This document shows, piece after piece, positions 5,982-13,184 of a stretch of 14,119 bases of DNA (positions within the stretch are counted from its first letter, which is position 1; every line of letters begins with the position of its first letter). The stretch is from the NCBI GenBank assembly GCA_001917895.1, contig MNEW01000050.1, forward strand, positions 4,358 through 18,476. The letters are read 5' to 3'. Under the pieces are notes generated by a model. The model saw only the letters and a list, made by a program, of their open reading frames with translations, did not search any database and was not told where the DNA came from. The translations under genes were made by a program, and so were the position numbers. The stretch comes from Actinobacteria bacterium 13_1_40CM_66_12 (GTDB lineage Bacteria > Chloroflexota > Dormibacteria > Dormibacterales > Dormibacteraceae).

Positions 5982-8228
5982 CTACCCGGTCGGGGTGGCG
6001 GCCCGAACGCGGGCGAGAGCGGAGCGGTCGATCGGGACCTGCCTCAGTCGGATACCGGTGGCCCTCGCCAGGGCGTTGGTCAGCGCGGCCGGTGCCGGGA
6101 TGGCGGGTGGTTCGCCCACTCCCTTGGCCCCAAGCGGGCCGACGGGCGACGGGACCTCGATCAGGCGAACGTCGATCTCGGGCAGCTGGTCGGCGGTCGG
6201 CAGCTCGTAGTCGAGGAAGCTGCCGGAGCGCAGCTGTCCGTCGCTGTCGTAGGCGAGCTGCTCTCCCAACGCACGTCCGAGAGCCTGGGCCGCGCCGCCG
6301 TGAATCTGCGCTATCACCTCCGGCGGGTTGATAGCGCGGCCCACGTCCTGGATGGCCGCGAAGCCCGTGAGCTGGAAGGCGCCCGTCTCCGTGTCCGCCT
6401 TGACGCGCGCGATCTGCACCGTGAACTGGGGCGATGCGCCCCGAACGGCGGACCGCCCGCTGGCCTGGATCGGTTTGTGCCGGCCCATGAACTCGGTGCT
6501 GAGGGCGACCAGCTTGACGATCTCGACGAATCGATCCGGGACGCCTCGCACCGCCACGCGCCCGTCGACGATCTCCAGGTCTTCAGGCGCGGCTTCGAGC
6601 TCGTCGGTCGCGATCTCGAGCAGCTGCCGCCTTGCCTCGAGCGCCGCCTCCTGCACCGCGCCGCCAAGGCTGTAGGTGGATTGGCTGCCGGCGGCGATCG
6701 GTCCTCGGGGAGCTATGCCCGTCTCGCCGGTTTCGATACGGACTTTGTCCGTCGACACGCCGAAAGCGTCGGCCGCGATCATCGCGAGCCCTGTCGACGC
6801 GCCGGCGATGTCGGGTGTGCCGATGAGGATCGACAGCGTCCCGTCGGGCTCGACGCGGCACCCCGCCGCGGCGGGCGTTCGCGCGCCGCCCCATGACCCG
6901 ATCGCCACGCCGACGCCCTCGCCCGGCCCGACGGGTGCGGTGTACAGCGGATGGCGCCGAGCCTCTTCGAGGACCTCGACCATCGCGATGCGCGGCCACC
7001 GGCCGCCGTCGGCGGTGGGATCGCCTTCCTTCGAAGCGTTGCGAAGGCGGAGCTCGATCGGGTCGACGTCCAGCTGAAGAGCGAGCTCGTCCATCGCCGA
7101 CTCCAGCGCGAAGTAGGACTGTGGCGCGCCTGGAGCGCGATAGGCGTCGACCGGTGTCTTGTTGGTGGCCACCTCGTATCCCGTCAGCTCCAGGTTCGGG
7201 ATCACGTACGTCCCGCCGAGAAACGAGCCCGCGATGCCCGCATGCCAACCGCTGGTGGCGCCGTTGTCGAAGTGATAGCGCGCGCGCAGGGCGACGAGCT
7301 TGCCGTCGCGCTTGGAGCCCAGCTCGATTTCGAAAACGGCGGCGGGCGCCGGGTGCGCGACCACGAACTCTTGCTGTCGCGAAAGTGCCAGCCGCAGTGG
7401 CCGGCCTACCTCACGCGCGAGCAAAGCGACAAGTTTTTCGAGCAGCGAAACCTTGCCCCCGAAACCCCCGCCCACGGCCATCGGCACCACTCGAACTTTG
7501 TACGCAGGTACTTCGAGGACCTCGGCGACCTCATCGCGCAATGCGAACGGTCCCTGCGTCGGGCTCCAGACGGTGAAGCTTCCGTCCAGCTCCGGTCGCA
7601 CCGTGGTCACGTGGGGTTCCATCGGAGAGTGGTGGACGCCGGCGAGACGGTAGGTCTGCTTGATGACGACATCCGCACCGGCCAACGCTGTGGCGACATC
7701 GCCGCGCTTGAAGTTCGCGACGGCGGTCACGTTGGGCGGGCGCTGCGCCGGCTCGGACTCGGATTTCGTCGCCGCTCCGTGGATGGCAGCGTCCTCCTCG
7801 GAGATCTCCTCGACCACGTCGAGGACCTTCGGGGCGCCGTCCCTCATCGCGAGCTCGGCGTCGACGAGGGGCGTAATCGGATCGAAGTCGACGTCGACCA
7901 ACGCCGCCGCGTCCGCGGCCGAGGCCTCGCTGGCGGCGACGACCGCCGCCACCGGCTGGCCCGCGTAGAAAACGCGGTCGACTGCCAGCGGCCGGTCGGG
8001 TCCGGCGGCGTTGGACTCCAGGTCCGCCCCGGTGAACACACGGAAGACCCCCGGCGACTCAGCCGCAGCGCTGGTGTCGATGGTTCTGATCCGGGCGGCG
8101 GGCAGAGGGCTGACGACCAGCTGGACGTGCATCAGGCCGGCCAGGTCGAGATCAGCCGTGTACCGTGTCGCCCCCGCCACCTTCTCGCGGCCCTCGAGCC
8201 TCCGGCACCCCTGCCCGACGCTGCTCAC
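5982..8228 (-). CDS. Xanthine dehydrogenase family molybdopterin-binding (large) subunit
   Basis: A 748-residue protein covering the full molybdenum-cofactor subunit of the xanthine oxidase family (usually about 750-800 residues), which hydroxylates or oxidises small substrates. The N-terminal GCRRLEGREKVAGATRYTADL is the conserved opening of the subunit. SPMEPH, WSPTQGPF and GGGFGGK (253-259) line the cofactor site; AYRAPGAPQ (362-370) carries the substrate-pocket arginine; GAKGVGEPP contains the expected catalytic glutamate (E706). AYRAPGAPQ differs from the AYxCSFR loop of form I CO dehydrogenase, so a CO oxidase call is not supported. No iron-sulphur or FAD subunit gene is adjacent, so partners must be encoded elsewhere. 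The start is uncertain: GTG 8228 fits the family N-terminus, while ATG 8273 adds 15 residues and has GGAAAG upstream but would sit inside a promoter-like hexamer. Substrate unknown. Confidence 0.87.
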   Translation of the reverse strand: MSSVGQGCRRLEGREKVAGATRYTADLDLAGLMHVQLVVSPLPAARIRTIDTSAAAESPGVFRVFTGADLESNAAGPDRPLAVDRVFYAGQPVAAVVAASEASAADAAALVDVDFDPITPLVDAELAMRDGAPKVLDVVEEISEEDAAIHGAATKSESEPAQRPPNVTAVANFKRGDVATALAGADVVIKQTYRLAGVHHSPMEPHVTTVRPELDGSFTVWSPTQGPFALRDEVAEVLEVPAYKVRVVPMAVGGGFGGKVSLLEKLVALLAREVGRPLRLALSRQQEFVVAHPAPAAVFEIELGSKRDGKLVALRARYHFDNGATSGWHAGIAGSFLGGTYVIPNLELTGYEVATNKTPVDAYRAPGAPQSYFALESAMDELALQLDVDPIELRLRNASKEGDPTADGGRWPRIAMVEVLEEARRHPLYTAPVGPGEGVGVAIGSWGGARTPAAAGCRVEPDGTLSILIGTPDIAGASTGLAMIAADAFGVSTDKVRIETGETGIAPRGPIAAGSQSTYSLGGAVQEAALEARRQLLEIATDELEAAPEDLEIVDGRVAVRGVPDRFVEIVKLVALSTEFMGRHKPIQASGRSAVRGASPQFTVQIARVKADTETGAFQLTGFAAIQDVGRAINPPEVIAQIHGGAAQALGRALGEQLAYDSDGQLRSGSFLDYELPTADQLPEIDVRLIEVPSPVGPLGAKGVGEPPAIPAPAALTNALARATGIRLRQVPIDRSALARVRAATPTG

Positions 8229-8271
8229 GCTCCGATCATCCCAGAGTCGGGAGGATGGGGTCTGGACTCGC

Positions 8272-8301
8272 ATTGGACTTTCCGGTCGCGCCCAGCCACA
8301 A
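8272..8301 (-). promoter_or_regulatory. Possible promoter of the molybdoenzyme gene
   Basis: On the minus strand, TTGTGG (8296-8301) is followed after 18 bp by TCCAAT (8272-8277). Transcription would begin near 8265 and give a leader of roughly 35 nt before the GTG at 8228. Matches to consensus are only 3 of 6 and 4 of 6, so this is tentative. It overlaps almost completely the candidate promoter facing the other way. Confidence 0.3.
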
Positions 8302-8302
8302 T
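8273..8302 (+). promoter_or_regulatory. Possible promoter of the dpp operon
   Basis: TTGGAC (8273-8278) and CACAAT (8297-8302) are separated by 18 bp. Transcription would start near 8309, leaving a leader of about 130 nt before dppA. The hexamers are imperfect (3 of 6 and 4 of 6 to the sigma-70 consensus). The rest of the leader to 8441 is very GC-rich with several short self-complementary stretches but no open frame with a ribosome-binding site. Confidence 0.33.
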
Positions 8303-8417
8303 GTGGGGTGGAGTAAGCGGCGGCCCGCCCTGGACCGCCACCCCTCGTCGGCGCGCTCTCGCCCCGGTACCGCGAAGAGGACACCGGGAAGAAGGCGAGG
8401 GGAGAGGCTCTGCCTCG

Positions 8418-8441
8418 AGCTTTTCGACCTAGGAGAAAGCT
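8418..8441 (+). promoter_or_regulatory. dppA ribosome-binding site inside a small inverted repeat
   Basis: AGGAG (8431-8435) lies 6 nt before the ATG at 8442 and fixes the start of dppA. It sits in the 12-nt loop between perfectly complementary AGCTTT (8418-8423) and AAAGCT (8436-8441). The strong SD is clear; a regulatory role of the weak, AT-containing stem is speculative. Confidence 0.55.
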
Positions 8442-10196
8442 ATGACTCCAGCTTCGTTTCGGTTCCTCAAAGCCATGTGTGTGGCTGCCGCGGGCTGCAT
8501 GGTGTTGGCAGCGTGCGGCAACAACCCGACGACGAGCACGAACCTGGCCACTGACCAGACGCTCAAGTTTCCGATCCTGGACGACTTCGGCACGCTCGAC
8601 CCGGCCATCGCCGACGCCGAGACCGACCAGGAAATCCAGCAGAACATGTTCAACGGCCTCACCAAGTTCGACAACAACCTCAACGTCGTCCCCGACATCG
8701 CGTCCAAGATGCCGGACCTCTCGGCTGACGGCCTCACCTACACGTTCACGCTTCGCCACGACGTGACGTTCTCGAACGGAGACAAGGTCACCTCCAAGGA
8801 CGTCCTCTACTCGTGGAACCGCGCGGCCGCCATGTCAGGCGCATATGGCACGTCGTACGGCACCAACCTCGCCGCCATCGTCGGCTATGACAAGGTGTCC
8901 ACTCAGACCGCGGTCGGCGCCGCCCTCGAGAAGCTGCTCGAGGCCAAGGACAAGACGGTGATCATGTCCGGGCTCACGGCTCCGGACGACTACACCGTCA
9001 AGGTCCAGCTCGCCTTCCCGGCCGGCTGGTTCCTGTCCGCCATCTCGCTGACCGGGTCGACCGGCCAGCTCGTCGACCAGAACGCCGTCAAGCAAGACTT
9101 CGACAACTGGTGGACCAACCCGGCCACCGCGATCGGCACCGGGCCGTACAAGATGACCTCGCGCGTTCCCAAGGCCACCGTCGACTTCGCTTCAGTCGAC
9201 AACTGGTGGGGTTTGCCGAAGCCAACCGTGACGAAGGTTCACCTCGACATCATCAACGACGCTTCGACCGCCATCACCAAGTACGAGCAGGGCGGCTACG
9301 ACATCTACGGTTACGGCGGCTACAGCAACGCTCCTGTCGCCGACGTCCTTCGCATTCAGGGCACGCCCAGCGAGAAGTCTCAGCTGCTGATCCACGCCAA
9401 AGTCCGAACGACATGGTTGAGCTTCAACATGGTCTCGGACAGCAAGCGGCTGGCCAAGGGACCGTTCACGATGGACCAGGGCCAGACCGCGCACGACCTG
9501 CGACTGGCATTCGCACTCGCGGTCGATAAGAAGAAGCTCGCCACGGTCGTCTGCTCGGACATCGTCTGCGAAGCAGCGACCGGCGGACTGATCACCAAGG
9601 GCCTGACAGGCTACCTCGGCGACGGCGCCGACCCCCTGTCTGCATTCGACGCGGCGAGGGCCAAGACGTTGCTCACGGGGGCCGACCCCACGGGCGCCAA
9701 GACGAAGGGACTGACCTACGTCTACGACCCGAGCAACCCGCTCAACAAGCCGACTGCGGAGTTCCTGCAGTCGCAATGGCAGGACAACCTGGGCGTCCAT
9801 GTGGAGCTCCAGGCGGTCTCGCACTCCGCATTCATCAAGTCACGTCTGAAGGGTGACTACGTGCTGTCACGCGATGGCTGGCAGGCGGACTACAACCACC
9901 CGCAAGACTGGTTCGACAACCTGTGGGGCAGCGCGCTCGGTTGCCCGGACTCGAGCTGTACGACCGGCTACCACACCACCGCATACGACGCGTTGGTGAA
10001 GCAGGCCGACCAGGAGTCGGGTGACAAGGCGCTCGCCGACTACAAGAAGTTGTCCCAGATGCTCATCGACGATGTCGTTTACATCCCGCTCTTCTACTCG
10101 AGGGGAAGCTTCCTGTTCAAGCCCTACGTGAAGGGCGCCGGCACCAACAACTTCGTCGACTACCCCTGGAACGGGATCCAGATCCTGCAGCACTAG
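8442..10196 (+). CDS. dppA: ABC transporter substrate-binding lipoprotein, family 5 (DppA/OppA type)
   Basis: A 584-residue extracellular solute-binding protein. Residues 1-24 are a lipoprotein signal peptide with the lipobox LAAC, so Cys25 would be lipidated and anchor the protein at the membrane. Family 5 hallmarks follow: GTLDPAIADAETDQEIQQNMFNG near the mature N-terminus, LTYTFTLRHDVTFSNGDKVTSKDVLYSWNR, the GTGPYKMTSR turn, and RLAFALAVDKKKL in the second lobe. Two cysteine pairs (VVCSDIVCE and LGCPDSSC) may form disulphides outside the cell. It is the first gene of a five-gene dpp-like operon and delivers its ligand to the two permeases. Peptides are the usual cargo, but nickel, opines and sugars are also handled by this family, so specificity is inferred. 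A stem-loop follows its stop codon. Confidence 0.9.
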   Translation: MTPASFRFLKAMCVAAAGCMVLAACGNNPTTSTNLATDQTLKFPILDDFGTLDPAIADAETDQEIQQNMFNGLTKFDNNLNVVPDIASKMPDLSADGLTYTFTLRHDVTFSNGDKVTSKDVLYSWNRAAAMSGAYGTSYGTNLAAIVGYDKVSTQTAVGAALEKLLEAKDKTVIMSGLTAPDDYTVKVQLAFPAGWFLSAISLTGSTGQLVDQNAVKQDFDNWWTNPATAIGTGPYKMTSRVPKATVDFASVDNWWGLPKPTVTKVHLDIINDASTAITKYEQGGYDIYGYGGYSNAPVADVLRIQGTPSEKSQLLIHAKVRTTWLSFNMVSDSKRLAKGPFTMDQGQTAHDLRLAFALAVDKKKLATVVCSDIVCEAATGGLITKGLTGYLGDGADPLSAFDAARAKTLLTGADPTGAKTKGLTYVYDPSNPLNKPTAEFLQSQWQDNLGVHVELQAVSHSAFIKSRLKGDYVLSRDGWQADYNHPQDWFDNLWGSALGCPDSSCTTGYHTTAYDALVKQADQESGDKALADYKKLSQMLIDDVVYIPLFYSRGSFLFKPYVKGAGTNNFVDYPWNGIQILQH

Positions 10197-10209
10197 CCAA
10201 CCGACCTGC

Positions 10210-10244
10210 GAGGAGGGTGCCCGTGTAGAGCGGGCGCCCTCTTC
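10210..10244 (+). terminator. Intra-operon stem-loop between dppA and dppB
   Basis: The arms 10210-10223 (GAGGAGGGTGCCCG) and 10231-10244 (CGGGCGCCCTCTTC) can pair over all 14 positions in RNA, with 12 Watson-Crick and 2 G-U pairs, around a 7-nt loop. Only GTGATTT follows, not a real U-tract, so it is more likely a partial terminator, an attenuator or an mRNA 3'-end stabiliser than a full stop. That would make the binding protein more abundant than the membrane components, a common arrangement in binding-protein-dependent importers. Confidence 0.6.
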
Positions 10245-10268
10245 GTGATTTGACGGACAATTCATGAA

Positions 10269-11228
10269 GTGCTGACCCGCGGAACGCTGATTTACATCAG
10301 CCAGCGCTTGGTGCTGATCGTTTTCACCGTGCTGGCCGTGTCTTCGGCCGTGTTCCTGGGCATCCACCGGCTGCCGGGTGACGCGCTCTTCAACGAGCAC
10401 TTGCACGGCATCGAATACCAGAACGTGCTCCATCACTACGGCCTGGATCTGCCGCTGTGGACCCAGTACACCAACTTCCTGACTGGGATGTTCCTCCACG
10501 GAGACCTCGGCGAGTCGTTCGTCAACCGGGGAGTCAAGATCGCGCCGCTCGTGCTGCGCGAGGCGACCGTGAGCGCCGAGGTCGGGCTCTTCGCTCTGGT
10601 CTTCACGATCGGCCTTGGGATGCTGTTAGGCGTGGTGGCCGCGGTGCGCCAGAACACCTGGGTCGACTATGTCCTCAGCACGACGTCAGTGATCGGCTAC
10701 AGCATGCCGAGCTTCGTCATCGCCACCTTCCTGATTCTCTTCTTCGCGGTGTGGCTCGATAACGTCACGCAGGGCGGCTTCTACTTCCAGATCGGCTGGA
10801 CGGGCACCTACGGAACCATCGGCGAGATCTGGCTGCCGGCCTTCGCGCTCGGCTTCCCGTATGCGAGCATCGTCGCCCGCCTCACGCGCGCGAGCATGCT
10901 GGAGGTGATCCGGCAGGACTACATCCGCACGGCGCGCGCGAAGGGCCTGCGTGAACAGATCGTCATCGTGCGCCACGCCCTTCGGAATGCCCTCATTCCC
11001 GTGGTCACGATCCTTGGTCCTCTGGTGATCGGCATCATCACCGGCGGCGTGATCATCGAGAACATCTTTGGTATCCCCGGCCTGGGCAAAGAGTTCGCGA
11101 CCAGCATCCTCAACCGCGACTACAACATCGTGATCGGCGTCTTCACGATGTACGCGGCCCTGATTGGGATCGCAAACCTCGGCGTGGATTTGCTGTACGT
11201 CGTGATCGACCCCCGGATTCGGTACTGA
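10269..11228 (+). CDS. dppB: ABC transporter permease (DppB/OppB type)
   Basis: A 319-residue inner-membrane permease with the DppB layout. The first transmembrane helix is at about 13-31, followed by the conserved HRLPGD, a long periplasmic segment containing GLDLPLWTQY and GDLGESF, then five further hydrophobic helices. The cytoplasmic EAA-type coupling loop is YIRTARAKGL to RNALIPVV (about 218-245). GGVIIENIFGIPGLG and the C-terminal VVIDPRIRY are typical of the family. The start is GTG 10269 with only a weak purine stretch (GGA at 10255-10257) upstream. An out-of-frame ATG at 10264 opens a three-codon frame (Met-Lys-Cys-stop) overlapping this start. The stop overlaps the ATG of dppC by one base, so the two permeases are translationally coupled. 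Confidence 0.9.
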   Translation: MLTRGTLIYISQRLVLIVFTVLAVSSAVFLGIHRLPGDALFNEHLHGIEYQNVLHHYGLDLPLWTQYTNFLTGMFLHGDLGESFVNRGVKIAPLVLREATVSAEVGLFALVFTIGLGMLLGVVAAVRQNTWVDYVLSTTSVIGYSMPSFVIATFLILFFAVWLDNVTQGGFYFQIGWTGTYGTIGEIWLPAFALGFPYASIVARLTRASMLEVIRQDYIRTARAKGLREQIVIVRHALRNALIPVVTILGPLVIGIITGGVIIENIFGIPGLGKEFATSILNRDYNIVIGVFTMYAALIGIANLGVDLLYVVIDPRIRY

Positions 11229-12121
11229 TGGCGGCGACCGCCGCCGCCGTCGTCGTCCGGCCGGTAACCCCGGTACAGGCCAGCCTCTGGAGCGACGCCT
11301 GGCGCCGCCTGCGCCGCAACCGGCTGGCTCTCGCCGGCGTCATCTACCTGGGTTTTCTCATAGTTGTTGCCCTGGTCGCATTCGTGTGGACGCCGTATCC
11401 GATGGCCGGCGTGGCGGTCGCAACGCCCTACTCCGGTCCCAGCGCCGCGCACTGGTTTGGAGCCGATCTCCTGGGTCGCGACGTCCTCAGCCGCGTCATG
11501 GTCGGCGCTCAGATCTCACTGACAGTCGGCATCGGCACGCAGCTGATCGTGCTGGCGGTCGGCGTCCCAGTGGGCCTGATCGCGGGCTACTTCGGCGGTT
11601 GGCTCGACTCGATCGTCAGCTTCCTGGTCAACGTCTTCTATGGCGTTCCCGACCTGCTGGTGGCCCTTCTGCTCGTGGTCTTGCTGGGCCACCCGGGACT
11701 GGACAAGATCATCATCGCCATCTCCGTGACGCGGTGGATGGACATGACCCGTCTGGTGCGCGGGCAGACCCTTGCCCTTCGCGAACGAGAGTTCATCGAA
11801 GCGGCGCGATCGAGCGGCGCCAGGCCGATCAAGATCCTGTTCGGACACATCCTTCCGAACGCCCTGGGGCCGGTCATCGTCCAGGCCACGTTCGGGGTGC
11901 CGGCCGCCATTCTGTTCGAGGCGTTTCTGAGCTTCCTCGGTTTGGGCGTTCCCCCGCCACAGCCGTCCTGGGGGTCGATGGCCGCCGATGGCCTGTCAGC
12001 GATCAGGATCGCTCCGCACATGGTGATCGCGCCGTCGATCGCCCTGTCGCTGACCCTGATGGCTTTTAACTTCCTCGGCGACGGGTTGCGCGACGCGCTC
12101 GACCCGCGCTCGCGGCGTTAG
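11228..12121 (+). CDS. dppC: ABC transporter permease (DppC/OppC type)
   Basis: A 297-residue partner permease. Its N-terminus contains WRRLRRNRLALAGVIYLGFL, the cytoplasmic basic stretch and first transmembrane helix seen in DppC proteins. HWFGADLLGRDVLSRVMVGAQISL is the diagnostic region before helix 2. The coupling loop is REFIEAARSSGARPIKILFGHILPN (from about residue 187), where the ATPases dock. FLSFLGLGVPPPQPSWG and LGDGLRDALDPR close the family pattern. The ATG shares its A with the TGA stop of dppB. Ten bases separate its stop from the next start. It forms the membrane channel together with DppB; nothing appears truncated. Confidence 0.91.
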   Translation: MAATAAAVVVRPVTPVQASLWSDAWRRLRRNRLALAGVIYLGFLIVVALVAFVWTPYPMAGVAVATPYSGPSAAHWFGADLLGRDVLSRVMVGAQISLTVGIGTQLIVLAVGVPVGLIAGYFGGWLDSIVSFLVNVFYGVPDLLVALLLVVLLGHPGLDKIIIAISVTRWMDMTRLVRGQTLALREREFIEAARSSGARPIKILFGHILPNALGPVIVQATFGVPAAILFEAFLSFLGLGVPPPQPSWGSMAADGLSAIRIAPHMVIAPSIALSLTLMAFNFLGDGLRDALDPRSRR

Positions 12122-12131
12122 AGAGCCGATA

Positions 12132-13184
12132 TTGGCGGCGCCCATCCTGCAAGTGCGCGACCTGCGCACCCAATTCGCGACCGACGGGGGAATCGTGAAG
12201 GCCGTCGACGGGGTCTCGTTCGACCTCTATCCGGGCGAGAGTCTCGGGATCGTCGGCGAATCCGGCAGCGGCAAGTCGATGACCGCGCTCTCCATCCTCA
12301 GGCTGGTCCCGGATCCGGGCCGGATTGTTCACGGGCAGGTGCTGTTCCACGACCAGGACCTGCTGCAGCTCACCGGGGAAGAGATCAGGGAGATACGCGG
12401 TCGCGACATCGCGATGATCTTTCAAGACCCGCAGAGCTCGCTCAACCCGGTGCTGCGCACGGGCTTCCAGGTCGACGAGGCGATGCTTGCGCACGGCAGG
12501 CCGAGGGCGCAGGCGCGCGCGCGGACGATCGAGCTGCTCAAGAAGGTGCGCATCCCAGCGGCCGAAAGCCGGTACAAAGACTTTCCGCACCAGCTCAGCG
12601 GCGGCATGCGTCAGCGGGCGATGATCGCGATGGGGCTGTCCAACGCGCCGTCGATCCTCATCGCCGACGAGCCGACGACCGCGCTGGACGTCACCGTGCA
12701 GGCGCAGATCCTCGAGCTGCTGGCCGATCTGAATCGAGAGCTTGGCACCGCGATCATGATGATCACGCACAACATGGGCGTGGTCGCCGGCCTGTGCACG
12801 CGCGTGCTCGTCATGTACGCGGGCGAGATCGTCGAGCAGGGGCCCGTGGAGCAGATTTTCGAGAAGCCGCAGCATCCATACACGTGGTCGCTGCTGAAAA
12901 GCATCCCGCGCGTCGACGCGCTCCGCCACGAGCGGCTGCGTTCGATCGAAGGGCTCGCGCCCGACCTCCTGCATCCGCCATCTGGCTGCCGGTTCCATCC
13001 GCGCTGCCCGTTCCGCATCGAAAAATGTTTCACTGACGAGCCGCGGTTGGAAGATGTCGGGCCGGATCAAAGGGCCGCGTGCTGGGTGACGATGGACCGT
13101 GCGCGCAGCGAGATGGGCGCCGACAAGCTGATCGACATCCGTCCGGGTGCCGCGTCGGGCGTCCACCCTGGAGAGCTGCTCTAA
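12132..13184 (+). CDS. dppD: Oligopeptide/dipeptide ABC transporter ATP-binding protein (DppD type)
   Basis: A 350-residue ATPase, one of the two nucleotide-binding subunits that power import. The Walker A motif is GESGSGKS (42-49), the Q-loop lies in [13 protein letters not shown], the signature is LSGGMRQR (155-162), Walker B is ILIADEP (about 175-181), and the switch histidine is in MITHNMG. The C-terminal oligopeptide-transporter extension carries Cys286, Cys292, Cys299 and Cys317 in the C-x5-C-x6-C plus later CW pattern, reported in some DppD homologues to hold a 4Fe-4S cluster. The start is TTG 12132, with GAGAG at 12121-12125 upstream and the family N-terminus beginning immediately ([11 protein letters not shown]). 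Its TAA stop overlaps the ATG of dppF by one base. Confidence 0.91.
   Translation: MAAPILQVRDLRTQFATDGGIVKAVDGVSFDLYPGESLGIVGESGSGKSMTALSILRLVPDPGRIVHGQVLFHDQDLLQLTGEEIREIRGRDIAMIFQDPQSSLNPVLRTGFQVDEAMLAHGRPRAQARARTIELLKKVRIPAAESRYKDFPHQLSGGMRQRAMIAMGLSNAPSILIADEPTTALDVTVQAQILELLADLNRELGTAIMMITHNMGVVAGLCTRVLVMYAGEIVEQGPVEQIFEKPQHPYTWSLLKSIPRVDALRHERLRSIEGLAPDLLHPPSGCRFHPRCPFRIEKCFTDEPRLEDVGPDQRAACWVTMDRARSEMGADKLIDIRPGAASGVHPGELL

Noticed and set aside
5982..8228. Carbon monoxide dehydrogenase large subunit (coxL)
   Set aside because: The active-site loop is AYRAPGAPQ, not the AYxCSFR loop of form I enzymes, and no coxS or coxM gene is adjacent.
6951..8432. Plus-strand open frame of 493 codons opposite the molybdoenzyme gene
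   Set aside because: It mirrors a conserved coding sequence and then runs through the intergenic region into the dppA leader; no family resemblance.
10250..10255. TTGACG before dppB as a secondary promoter
   Set aside because: A good -35 hexamer, but no -10-like sequence lies 16-19 bp downstream.
12066..13166. Minus-strand open frame of 366 codons opposite dppD, and a similar one at 13244-14086 opposite dppF
   Set aside because: Shadow frames of conserved ATPase genes, lacking start signals and domains.
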